Positions 10,457 through 18,349 of a stretch of 64,000 nt of DNA are shown here, in pieces; position 1 is the first letter of the stretch, and each line of letters begins with the position of its first letter. Source of the DNA: JARYGU01 sp033795365 (GTDB taxonomy: Bacteria; Pseudomonadota; Alphaproteobacteria; Rhizobiales; Rhizobiaceae); contig JARYGU010000002.1 of assembly GCA_033795365.1 (NCBI GenBank), positions 1 through 64,000 on the forward strand, in the 5' to 3' direction. The position numbers and the translations under genes were made by a program. The notes under the pieces were generated by a model that was given only the letters and a program-made list of their open reading frames with translations, made no database searches and was not told the origin of the DNA.

Positions 10457-11870
10457 TCTCACAAGACCGCGGCGTCACCCGCTTCCGCTCGCACCCGGGG
10501 ATATGTCCAGGTCCGGCCTCTGCATCGGCTGCGGCATATGCGTGGCGCATATCGACAGGCCTGATCTCAGCATGGAATTCGACCGTTACGGCCAGTACAA
10601 GCCGACGGGAGCACGGGAATGGCTGGGGAAGCGCGACGAAGCGTTTTCGACGATCTGCCCGTTCTCTCCCGCGGCGTGCGACGAGGACGTGCTGGCGGAA
10701 GAACGCTTTCCCGCAGCCATACGGCGAGACGACCGGATCGGGCGGTTCGAGGCAGCCTATGTCGGACATGCGCAGGAACAGGACTTCCGGGAGAACGGCA
10801 GCTCGGGCGGCATGGTCACATGGGTCGCCTGCGAGCTTCTAGCAGGAGGCCTGGTCGACGGCGTGGCTCATGTGGCGGCGCAGGAGACGGGTTGCGGAGA
10901 GCCTCTTTTCCGATACCGCATATCCCGATCGCCGGACGAGCTGAGGTCAGGGGCGAAATCGCGGTACTATCCGGTGGAGCTCTCCCGGGTGATAAGGGAA
11001 ATTCGTGAAACGCCGGGGCGCTATGCGATCATCGGGATACCCTGTTTCATCAAGGCGGTTCATCTCGCCTGCGCGCAGGACGCGGTGTTGCGGCAGCGGA
11101 TCGTTTTCACGCTCGGCCTGTTCTGCGGCCATATGAAAAGCGCCCGCATGGCGGAAAGCTTCGCATGGCAGATGGGAACCGGGCTTAAGGCCGTTTCGTC
11201 GTTCGACTACCGGCTGAAGAATCCCGAGCGGCCGGCCAACTGGTATGCCGCGCAACTGAAGCTCGAGGACGGGTCGGTCCGGTGCCGGGACTGGTGGAAC
11301 ATGGCGGACGGAGACTGGGGCGCCGGTTTCTTTCAGAATTCCGCCTGCGATTTCTGCGACGATGTCGTGGCCGAGACCGCCGATATCTCCTTCGGGGATG
11401 CATGGCTCGAGCCCTATTCGTCGGACGGCCGGGGAACGAACGTCGTCATCGTCCGCTCGCCGCTGCTGCTCGACATCGTCAGAGCGGGCATCGCGGGCGG
11501 GCGTATCCGTCTTGAGGAGGTCGGCCCGGATTTCGTGGCGGCGACGCAGGCGGCCGGCTTCAGGCAGCGTCGCGAGGGGCTTGCCTACCGCCTGACCTTG
11601 CCGAAGCGCGGCATCGTGCCGGTGAAGCGCGTCTCGCCCGACGCATACCGGCTCCCGTCGCGGCGCAAGCTGATATACCGGATGCGGATGCGGACCAGCC
11701 GGTGGAGCCACAGGGTCTTCTGGCTCGCGCGGGTGCTGCACTGGCCGAAGCTCTATATCGGCTGGGCCTCGGGGGCGTCGGCGCTTTACCACGGGTTTGC
11801 CTATTCCCGCGGCAGGCTCGGCAGGATAGCCAAGCGGTTCGGCATCGGAGACATCGAATGGCGCGACTGA
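10443..11870 (+). CDS. Coenzyme F420 hydrogenase/dehydrogenase beta-subunit family protein
   Basis: 475 residues of the FrhB-like family. GLCIGCGIC near residue 25 is a 4Fe-4S-type cysteine cluster, and CPFSPAACDED adds another Cys pair. NGSSGGMVTWVACELL and GIPCFIKAVHLA are the conserved family segments, and QNSACDFCDDV is the C-terminal Cys motif. In bacteria without F420 these proteins sit beside pyruvyl transferase-like genes in glycan clusters, where a redox or flavin/Fe-S role is presumed but unproven. It overlaps the preceding gene by 14 nt, so translational coupling is likely. Start choice is uncertain; an ATG at 10503 just before the Cys motif is possible. Confidence 0.85.
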   Translation: MLSCNLTRPRRHPLPLAPGDMSRSGLCIGCGICVAHIDRPDLSMEFDRYGQYKPTGAREWLGKRDEAFSTICPFSPAACDEDVLAEERFPAAIRRDDRIGRFEAAYVGHAQEQDFRENGSSGGMVTWVACELLAGGLVDGVAHVAAQETGCGEPLFRYRISRSPDELRSGAKSRYYPVELSRVIREIRETPGRYAIIGIPCFIKAVHLACAQDAVLRQRIVFTLGLFCGHMKSARMAESFAWQMGTGLKAVSSFDYRLKNPERPANWYAAQLKLEDGSVRCRDWWNMADGDWGAGFFQNSACDFCDDVVAETADISFGDAWLEPYSSDGRGTNVVIVRSPLLLDIVRAGIAGGRIRLEEVGPDFVAATQAAGFRQRREGLAYRLTLPKRGIVPVKRVSPDAYRLPSRRKLIYRMRMRTSRWSHRVFWLARVLHWPKLYIGWASGASALYHGFAYSRGRLGRIAKRFGIGDIEWRD

Positions 11871-11884
11871 GCGGCTCCCCGCAG

Positions 11885-12826
11885 TCAGACGTTTAAACGC
11901 CGGATGCCGCCCATGGACGTCGCGGACGAAATCGCTCTGCCCGGAGCATAGCGTGCGATCATGTCCGAGCAGAATTGCGCGAATTCTTCGGGAACATGAG
12001 GGGCGCTGGTGTGGTGAGGGGCGATACCCCTGTGCTCCGGCGTGAAGCAGAAGGTCACGGTGACGGCGAAATCCTCCAGCGCGCGCATCTGCCGGTCGAA
12101 CCAGTCGAGCGCATCGGGGCGGAAGCTGTCGGCCCAGGAAAGGCCTGTTCTGATATAGGTGACCCCCAGCCGTTTCATCCAGGCGACCGCATCGTCCAGC
12201 CGGTGATCCTTGTAATGGAACCACTGCACGAGGCCGAGGTCGGGCGTGTGATTTGCGAATTCCTCCAGCGCCGGCTTCGGAGATCCGTCTTCGCGCAGGA
12301 GCCCCATGTAAAAATGGCGATAGTAGGAAGAGCCTTCGGCTTCGCGATGCCGCGTGGTCGCCTCCCAGTCGCGGGGAAGATCGTAGAGGCTGTACCATTG
12401 GCAGCGCTCGACCTTGCCCTTCAGAAGTTCGGCCGTGCGCTTCATGCCCCAGCGCTGAACCTCTTCCGATCCGAAGGACGAAACGCCCACCTCGCTCACC
12501 CAGATCGGCAGATCGGTCACATCGCGGATTTCCTCGATCTTCTGCGGCCATTCGTCGATCTGCCAGAGGTTCCAGTCGAGCGGAAAGCCATGGACCGCCA
12601 CCGCGTCGACATGGTCTAGCACGCCATATTCCTTCATCCGCGTCATGAAGCCGGGGTCGATCGGGGAAATGCCGCCAAGCACCTTCGTCAGCTCCGGGTT
12701 CTGTGCCGCGATGGCATCGGCGGCAAGGTTCGCCATCCGGGCGAAGAGGTTCCACTCCGGGTCTATTTCCGGATCCCAGTGCGATTTGTTGTTCGGTTCG
12801 TTCCAGATCATGGCAGCTTCGATCAT
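11885..12826 (-). CDS. Glycoside hydrolase, apparently circularly permuted TIM barrel
   Basis: 313 residues related to clan-A glycoside hydrolases (beta-xylosidase/GH39-like). The chain opens directly with the acid/base strand, AAMIWNEPNN, followed by the strands VLGGIS, DAVAVHGF and the nucleophile strand PIWVSEVG, and a typical barrel end (GLLREDGSPKPALEEF) near residue 200. What then follows (LGLVQWFHYKDHRLDD, LGVTYIRTGLSWADS, VTVTFCFTPEHRG) looks like the first three strands that normally precede WNEPN. The start is firm: GAGG lies 5 nt before the ATG, and the upstream gene ends 20 bp away. It is last in an operon with a phosphatase and inositol-phosphate synthase. No signal peptide, so a cytoplasmic role is inferred. 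Confidence 0.8.
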   Translation of the reverse strand: MIEAAMIWNEPNNKSHWDPEIDPEWNLFARMANLAADAIAAQNPELTKVLGGISPIDPGFMTRMKEYGVLDHVDAVAVHGFPLDWNLWQIDEWPQKIEEIRDVTDLPIWVSEVGVSSFGSEEVQRWGMKRTAELLKGKVERCQWYSLYDLPRDWEATTRHREAEGSSYYRHFYMGLLREDGSPKPALEEFANHTPDLGLVQWFHYKDHRLDDAVAWMKRLGVTYIRTGLSWADSFRPDALDWFDRQMRALEDFAVTVTFCFTPEHRGIAPHHTSAPHVPEEFAQFCSDMIARYAPGRAISSATSMGGIRRLNV

Positions 12827-12846
12827 CTTTGCCTCTTTCGTTCGCT

Positions 12847-13446
12847 TCAGGAGACCACTTCGTTCAGCGTCAGGACTTTGGCCCCCCAGTTTCCGATGGC
12901 GACGGACGTGATCGAGGCCGGCGAGATCTCGAAGCGAGGCCAGGCGTCGATCGGCAATCCCAGGACGTGGCTGACGACGGATTTGATGACGTCCGCATGA
13001 GAGACCAGAACGAGCTTTCGCCCGTCATTCGGCTCGATCAGCCCTTCGATGAATTGGAGCGCGCGCCTCTGAACGTCCAGCATGGATTCGCCGCCGGGCG
13101 TCCGGCTGAGGCTGCGCAGGGTATTCCAGCGGCGCCACGCCGGATCGGCATCGAGCGCCTCGAAGTGCTGGCCGGACCATGCCCCGAAATCGATCTCGTC
13201 GAGGGAGGGGCTGACGATCGCATCCGGCAGCAAACAGGCTTGCACGATCGCAGCGGCGGTTTCCATCGTCCGCTCCCGCGGGCTGGTATGGACCGCGTTC
13301 GCCTTCTCGCCCGCCATCCGCCGGGCCAGGCGTTCCGCCTGCTCGCGGCCCGCCGGGCCGAGCGATATTCCGGCGGACCGGCCTGCCAGGAACCGGCCGC
13401 AATCGTCGTGTGCGGCATGCCTGACGAGAAGGAACGTGACGGTCAT
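12847..13446 (-). CDS. Histidine phosphatase family protein
   Basis: 199 residues of the phosphoglycerate-mutase-like histidine phosphatase family. The N-terminal LLVRHA motif supplies the phosphorylated His (residue 10), with SPRERTMETA, the acidic DEIDFGAW segment and the C-terminal VSHADVI carrying the second catalytic His. The substrate cannot be read from sequence. Its position directly downstream of inositol-3-phosphate synthase, with a 4-nt ATGA overlap, makes a sugar or inositol phosphate a reasonable guess. It is followed 20 bp later by the glycoside hydrolase. Confidence 0.9.
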   Translation of the reverse strand: MTVTFLLVRHAAHDDCGRFLAGRSAGISLGPAGREQAERLARRMAGEKANAVHTSPRERTMETAAAIVQACLLPDAIVSPSLDEIDFGAWSGQHFEALDADPAWRRWNTLRSLSRTPGGESMLDVQRRALQFIEGLIEPNDGRKLVLVSHADVIKSVVSHVLGLPIDAWPRFEISPASITSVAIGNWGAKVLTLNEVVS

Positions 13447-14543
13447 TCCGCCGCTCCGCGCAACGCGTCCTCGTCGGCGATGAAGGCCAGGGTCCGCCGC
13501 CGCGCCTCTTCGTCGGTGAACTGCTGCGGCGGAGATTTCATGAAATAGCTGGACGGACCCGTCAGGATGCCGCCGACGCGCCGGTCGAGCGCAAGCTTCG
13601 CGCAGCGGATCGCATCGATGACGACGCCGGCGGAATTGGGCGAGTCCCAGACTTCGAGCTTGACTTCGGCATTGAGCGGAACGCCGCCGAAGGTGGTTCC
13701 CTCAAGCCGGATATAGGCCCATTTTCGGTCTGTGAGCCACGGCACATGGTCGCTCGGGCCGACATGGATGTCGCCGCCGGCCAAGGGGACGTCCATCTGG
13801 CTCATGACCGACTGGGTCTTGGAGATCTTCTTCGATTCCAGCCTCTCGCGTTCGAGCATGTTCAGGAAGTCGGTGTTGCCGCCGAAATTGAGCTGGTAGG
13901 TATGGTCGAGCCGTACGCCGCGTTCGCGGAACAGGTTGACGAGCAGGCGGTGCACGATCGTGGCGCCGACCTGGCTCTTCACGTCGTCGCCGACAAGCGG
14001 GAGGCCGCGCTCGGCAAATCGCCGCTGCCATTCCGGCTTCGATGCGATGAAGACCGGTATGCAGTTGATGAAACCGCAGCCGGCCGCCAGCGCCTGCTCG
14101 GCATACCACCGAGTGGCCTCCTCCGATCCCACCGGAAGATAGGAGACGACTATGTCGGCCCCGGCTTCGCGGAGCGCTCCGGCCACGTCGGCGACCGGCG
14201 CCTGCGATTCCTCGATCGTGTCGCGTAGATATTTCCCGATCCCGTCGAGCGTCCGGCCGCGTTGCACCTGCACGCCCGTCGGGGCGACATCGGCGAAGCG
14301 ATGGGTGTTGTTCGGAGGCGCATAGATCGCATCCGCCACATCGCGCCCGACCTTGGACGCCGCGACGTCGAAGGCCGCCACGATGTCGATGTCGCGGATG
14401 TGATAATCGCCGAGAACGACATGCATCAATCCGGGAACCGGCTGATCGCTGCGGGCTTCGCGATAATAGGTCAAACCCTGCACGAGGGAGGACGCACAAT
14501 TTCCGATGCCGACAAGGCCGACGCGAATTCGTTTCGAAAGCAT
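13443..14543 (-). CDS. ino1: Inositol-3-phosphate synthase
   Basis: 366 residues of the short (archaeal/actinobacterial) class of myo-inositol-1-phosphate synthase, which converts glucose 6-phosphate to inositol phosphate with NAD. The N-terminal Rossmann motif is VGLVGIGNCASS. VVSYLPVGSEEATRWYAEQA, GDDVKSQVGATIVHR and LNFGGNTDFLNML are the conserved family segments around the active site. The ATG at 14543 is used because the putative EcfG -10 element ends at 14575, downstream of the alternative ATG at 14579. It heads a three-gene operon with the phosphatase and hydrolase. Inositol synthesis is uncommon in proteobacteria, so this points to an inositol-containing product. Confidence 0.93.
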   Translation of the reverse strand: MLSKRIRVGLVGIGNCASSLVQGLTYYREARSDQPVPGLMHVVLGDYHIRDIDIVAAFDVAASKVGRDVADAIYAPPNNTHRFADVAPTGVQVQRGRTLDGIGKYLRDTIEESQAPVADVAGALREAGADIVVSYLPVGSEEATRWYAEQALAAGCGFINCIPVFIASKPEWQRRFAERGLPLVGDDVKSQVGATIVHRLLVNLFRERGVRLDHTYQLNFGGNTDFLNMLERERLESKKISKTQSVMSQMDVPLAGGDIHVGPSDHVPWLTDRKWAYIRLEGTTFGGVPLNAEVKLEVWDSPNSAGVVIDAIRCAKLALDRRVGGILTGPSSYFMKSPPQQFTDEEARRRTLAFIADEDALRGAAE

Positions 14544-14574
14544 CTTCTTTCCCAACCATCTACAATGCTTGCCA

Positions 14575-14599
14575 AACAAGCCGGAAGGGGAATGGTTCC
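14575..14599 (-). promoter_or_regulatory. Putative EcfG promoter of the inositol-phosphate synthase operon
   Basis: On the minus strand GGAAC (14599-14595), 16 nt, then TGTT (14578-14575), 32 nt before the chosen start. A second GGAAC (14613-14609) has no matching -10. Confidence 0.52.
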
Positions 14600-14686
14600 T
14601 GCATAAAAGTTCCGAGGTTCGGCAGGGCGGTGGATCATGGGACGCTCACAGGCGTTTGGAGATGTCGAATACGATCGGAGCAGGCG

Positions 14687-16435
14687 ATGTTGGTCTATGG
14701 CGATGTCGAGCACGAGAAGCCGGTTTGCGAGATCTGCGCGCAGATCGAATCCGGTCTGGAATGGTGCGCGAAATCTCCCGGCGGACGCGAACGGCATGAG
14801 AGGCTGGTCGGCTGCTTCATCAAGGCCGCGGAACTTCTGCAGGGCATCTCGGACCGGCAATTCGCGCTCCATCAGAAGGACGATCTCACCGCGGAGCAGG
14901 CGCTTGGCGGCACGCTTCTGTGCGGGCTGGCCGCTTCGGTGACGCGCTCCTGGAAGGCCGGTTTCGGCGGAGAGCTGGTGCTGCCCGGCGGCTGGAAGGC
15001 TGCGCTTTCCGAGCTCTCCGACAGCGGGCCTGTCCGGGTGAGATCGGGCGAGGGGTACGCCTTCTACGCGCTCTATCCGGAGGGCTACATGGCGGCGGCG
15101 GAAAGGTCCGGCCTTCCGGCGGGCACGATCGTCATCGGGCTTCGCAGCATCGGGACCGGGCTTGCGGCCATGGTGGCCGCGGCGCTCGGTTCGCGCATGT
15201 ATACGCTGCGGCCGGTCGGCCATCCCTTCGACCGGCGCGTGGAGATCGGCAGCGCCATGGCAAGCCATATGCTGGCCGACAAGGAGAAGGATTTCGCGAT
15301 CGTCGACGAGGGTCCGGGATTTTCGGGAAGCTCGTTCGGTTGCGTCGCCGACTGGCTGGAAGCCAATGGCGTAGCGCCGGAGAGGATACATTTCTTTCCG
15401 GGGCATTGCGGAGATCTCGGCGGCCAGGCGTCGCGGACGCATCGCGAACGTTGGGCGCGGCGCCCAAGGCATGTCGTCGAGTTCGACGACCTGATCCTCA
15501 AGTCAAAAAGCGAAAAACACCGCCTGGAGGCCTGGATATCGCAAGTCGTCGGGCCGCTTTGCGAGCCGCTCAGGGACATTTCCGGCGGTTCCTGGCGCGC
15601 GTTGCGCTACCTTGACGATAGATCCTGGCCACCCGCCAACGCGCAGATGGAAAGGCGCAAATTCCTCGCACGCACTCCCGACGGCGCCTGGCTCGTGAAA
15701 TTCGCGGGCCTCGGCGAAACCGGATCGGCCAAGCTGCGCAAGGGGCGGCTTCTTTCCGATGCCGGCTATATTCCGGAGATCGCCGGAACGGTTCACGGTT
15801 TTCTGGTCGGGCGCTGGATCGAGGGCGTAGCGTTCGATATTGCCGCCTGCGACAAACGGCAGGTCGCCGAGCATGTCGGGCGATATCTCGGCTTTCGGGC
15901 CCGCAAGCTCGGGACGGACGGCGCGGGCGCATCGCCGGGCATCCTTTTCGAGATGGCCATCTTCAACACGAGCAAGGCCATGGGCGAGGAGGCGGGAGAG
16001 CGGGTGGCCCGGCTGCTCGGCCGGGCGGAGCGCTTCTGCCGCGACATTCGCCCGATCGACACGGACAATCGCCTTCACCGCTGGGAATGGCTGCTCGACG
16101 CGAACGGTCGGCTGATCAAGACCGACGCGCTCGACCACAGTTCGGCGCATGATCTGGTGGGCCGCCAGGACGTGACCTGGGATATCGCCGGCGCGAGCGT
16201 CGAATTCGATCTCTCCCGCCAGCAACGCGATCACCTTGCCCTTGTCGTCGGCGACGAGACCGGCCGCCGGTTCGTGCCCGAAATGCTCACCGTCCACGAA
16301 GCCCTGTATCTGGGCTTTCAGATCGGCCTCTGGAGCACCGCGGGTGCAGGAACGGACGCAGAGCGGAGGCGTATCGAGGGACTGGTCCAAGGGTACAAGG
16401 ATTGCCTGTCGCGGCTTCTCGAAGAGGACCAATAG
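14687..16435 (+). CDS. PRTase-like / aminoglycoside kinase-like fusion protein
   Basis: 582 residues, not a recognised named protein. The N-terminal half resembles type I phosphoribosyltransferases: GLPAGTIVIGLRSIGTGLA (about 142-160) and AIVDEGPGFSGSSFG (about 204-218), the latter in the place of the PRPP-binding loop. The C-terminal half (about 335-560) looks like a phosphotransferase/kinase fold: ERRKFLARTPDGAWLVKFAG as a nucleotide-binding lobe and HRWEWLLDANGRLIKTDALD as a candidate catalytic region. No membrane segments. The start is supported by GGAG before ATG 14687. It is divergent from ino1 and probably acts in the same pathway. The substrate is unknown. Confidence 0.72.
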   Translation: MLVYGDVEHEKPVCEICAQIESGLEWCAKSPGGRERHERLVGCFIKAAELLQGISDRQFALHQKDDLTAEQALGGTLLCGLAASVTRSWKAGFGGELVLPGGWKAALSELSDSGPVRVRSGEGYAFYALYPEGYMAAAERSGLPAGTIVIGLRSIGTGLAAMVAAALGSRMYTLRPVGHPFDRRVEIGSAMASHMLADKEKDFAIVDEGPGFSGSSFGCVADWLEANGVAPERIHFFPGHCGDLGGQASRTHRERWARRPRHVVEFDDLILKSKSEKHRLEAWISQVVGPLCEPLRDISGGSWRALRYLDDRSWPPANAQMERRKFLARTPDGAWLVKFAGLGETGSAKLRKGRLLSDAGYIPEIAGTVHGFLVGRWIEGVAFDIAACDKRQVAEHVGRYLGFRARKLGTDGAGASPGILFEMAIFNTSKAMGEEAGERVARLLGRAERFCRDIRPIDTDNRLHRWEWLLDANGRLIKTDALDHSSAHDLVGRQDVTWDIAGASVEFDLSRQQRDHLALVVGDETGRRFVPEMLTVHEALYLGFQIGLWSTAGAGTDAERRRIEGLVQGYKDCLSRLLEEDQ

Positions 16436-16585
16436 CTTTGCCTTCTGAATAAGGAAATCCATTCCATATCAAAGGGAAGGCCAGGAAATCTCAGGTATGG
16501 AATCATTCACTTCCAGGAATACCGGAACTGCCCGCTCGCCATATCGGGCATCCGCAGGACAGCCCTCCGGCTGCTCGAGAGGTTC

Positions 16586-16783
16586 TCAATCGCCGCCCTT
16601 GCGCTCGGGGTCGTGGCTGTGGTGCCGGTCGTGCTCGCCTCCGCCGCCGGAGACCTTGCTGCGGCTGCGCCGGTCCGGTTCGGCCGGCGGCTTCGGTATG
16701 TCCAGCGGAGCTTTCGCATTTTCGTGCGAGGCGCCCGGCCCGCCCTGCCGGATTGTTTCGGGAATCTTTTTCGAGGTTGACAT
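16586..16783 (-). CDS. Small disordered hydrophilic protein
   Basis: 65 residues, rich in Pro, Gly, Ser, His and charged residues, with no hydrophobic core; probably intrinsically disordered. The sequence opens STSKKIPETIRQ and ends HDRHHSHDPERKGGD. It starts 12 bp after the stop of the 59-residue gene and reads like its neighbours. I do not recognise a family with a known function. No strong ribosome binding site is visible, so translation may depend on coupling. Confidence 0.6.
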   Translation of the reverse strand: MSTSKKIPETIRQGGPGASHENAKAPLDIPKPPAEPDRRSRSKVSGGGGEHDRHHSHDPERKGGD

Positions 16784-16795
16784 GCGCTTTGCTCG

Positions 16796-16975
16796 CTATC
16801 GGTCCTGTTGGTAGCCCTGGTGGGTCGTATTGATCTTCGTGTTGCCCTGCTGCCCCTTCTTGTCGGGGTTCGGGGACGTGTCCGCCCGGGCTTCGTCGGA
16901 CCGGGGAGCGGACTGCTCGCCGCTTCCCTTGCTGCTCCGGTTCGCCGGCGGTACGGGTGGTGGCCTGCTGGTCAT
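16796..16975 (-). CDS. Small disordered hydrophilic protein
   Basis: 59 residues translated from an ATG at 16975 preceded by an excellent AGGAGGAG site. The N-terminus is TSRPPPVPPANRSSKGSGEQ and the C-terminus NTKINTTHQGYQQDR; the whole chain is polar and Pro/Ser/Gln-rich, so probably disordered. It is the middle gene of three tandem small genes on this strand. Function unknown. Confidence 0.65.
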   Translation of the reverse strand: MTSRPPPVPPANRSSKGSGEQSAPRSDEARADTSPNPDKKGQQGNTKINTTHQGYQQDR

Positions 16976-17001
16976 GAAAGCTCCTCCTTGGTGGAGATTC
17001 C

Positions 17002-17211
17002 TCAGCGCCTGTTGGCGGTATGATCGTGATACTGGTCCGTCTGGACGTTCTTTCCGTCCAGGCCGCGTTCGCGCGAATGCTGGGATTTGTCGCGGTTGGA
17101 AAGCACCTTGTTCTCCGGTACCTTATCCTCGTCGAGCTCGGTCATCGCTCCGCTGCCGTCGCCCTTGCCGGACGAACCGGCGCCAAAATGTTTCCGGTCT
17201 GCCTTTGCCAT
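17002..17211 (-). CDS. Small disordered stress-type protein
   Basis: 69 residues, hydrophilic and glycine-rich (AKADRKHFGAGSSGKGDGSG at the start, NVQTDQYHDHTANRR at the end). The ATG at 17211 follows a strong GGAGG. It is first of three tandem small genes, and a consensus EcfG promoter ends 38 nt upstream. The composition recalls desiccation- or stress-protective hydrophilins, but that is inference from composition only. Confidence 0.72.
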   Translation of the reverse strand: MAKADRKHFGAGSSGKGDGSGAMTELDEDKVPENKVLSNRDKSQHSRERGLDGKNVQTDQYHDHTANRR

Positions 17212-17248
17212 TCCATCCTCCTGCATGGCTCATGGACTCACCGGTTCC

Positions 17249-17273
17249 AACGAACCGGTCTGGTCGATGTTCC
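17249..17273 (-). promoter_or_regulatory. Putative EcfG promoter of the small-protein genes
   Basis: On the minus strand GGAAC (17273-17269), 16 nt, then CGTT (17252-17249), a full consensus match. Confidence 0.68.
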
Positions 17274-17320
17274 ATTGCCGAAATCTTTCATGGAGCCGGT
17301 GCCGCGACGGCAAACCGATG

Positions 17321-18349
17321 TCATCTGCCGTAGATCGCGTCGATCGCGCGTGCGAGCTCGACCAGATGTTCGCATTTCGGATCGAAGCGCTGGCCTTCGG
17401 CGAGCCGTTTAGCCCAGTCGACGGCCGCGCGCCCGCCCCATTCGTCGGGCGGCATGGTGAGAAGTTCCTTCTGGGTGCCATGGTACTGCTCGGCGACGAA
17501 ATCGAAGAAGGAGCCGTCGATATTGCGGAAGGTCGCGCCGCCGGCTGTGCCGTAGAAGCTGGCGCTGATGATGGCGTCGCATCCTGCCTGCAGACGCCAC
17601 GAGCAGGTGAGCCTGAGGATCGTGCCGTTTTCAAGCTCGATCGCCGCGATGGAGAAGTCCTCGACCTCGTCGCTGTCCGCATCCAGCGGGCGACCCTGGC
17701 TGTAGAGACTGCCGGAGGCCCGCATCACTTCGGGAAAATCCAGTGCCCACAGGGCGAGATCGATCAGGTGGACGCCGAGGTCCATCACGCAGCCGCCGCC
17801 CGAGAGCGACCTGTCGTAGAACCAGGCCTTGTCCGGGCCGTAGGCATTGTGAAACACGAGATCGACGGCGAACACGTCGCCGAGCTCGTTTGCCTCGATG
17901 AGCGCGCGGATCCGACGCATGCCTTCCGTGTGGCGATAGGAAAGGTCCACGTCGAGAAGCCTGTCGGCGCGCCTGGCCGCGTCGATCACGGCCTTCGCCT
18001 CGGCCGCGTCGCGGCCGAGCGGCTTCTGGCAGAAAACCGCCCGCCCCCTTTCGAGCGCCTGCAGCGATTGCCCGGCGTGAAGTGCGCTCGGGGTCGCGAT
18101 CACGATCCCGTCGAGATCAAGGGCAAGGAGCTCTTCCAGCGACGGAACGACGATCGCGGAGGGGGCGATCTTGCGGGCTTCCCCGGCCATTTCGGGCGAC
18201 GGATCGGCGATGGCGACGGCGTCGGCGATGCCCGACTCCACGATCGCCTTCATGCGGTGCCGGCCGATCCAGCCCGTTCCGAGAAAGCCGAGGCGGGGCC
18301 GCCTGGCGTTCGCCGTTGCATTGTCGTGCTCTGGATCCGGTTTGTTCAT
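17321..18349 (-). CDS. Gfo/Idh/MocA family oxidoreductase
   Basis: 342 residues of the NAD(P)-dependent sugar/inositol dehydrogenase-like family. The N-terminal Rossmann fold has LGFLGTGWIGRHRM, and CQKPLGRD corresponds to the EKP motif with the conserved Lys. GGGCVMDLGVHLIDLALWAL matches the catalytic region of the C-terminal domain. Its ATG overlaps the stop of the upstream alcohol dehydrogenase by 4 nt, so the two are translationally coupled. Given the neighbouring inositol and nucleotide-sugar genes, oxidation of a sugar or inositol intermediate is likely; the substrate is not determined. Confidence 0.92.
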   Translation of the reverse strand: MNKPDPEHDNATANARRPRLGFLGTGWIGRHRMKAIVESGIADAVAIADPSPEMAGEARKIAPSAIVVPSLEELLALDLDGIVIATPSALHAGQSLQALERGRAVFCQKPLGRDAAEAKAVIDAARRADRLLDVDLSYRHTEGMRRIRALIEANELGDVFAVDLVFHNAYGPDKAWFYDRSLSGGGCVMDLGVHLIDLALWALDFPEVMRASGSLYSQGRPLDADSDEVEDFSIAAIELENGTILRLTCSWRLQAGCDAIISASFYGTAGGATFRNIDGSFFDFVAEQYHGTQKELLTMPPDEWGGRAAVDWAKRLAEGQRFDPKCEHLVELARAIDAIYGR

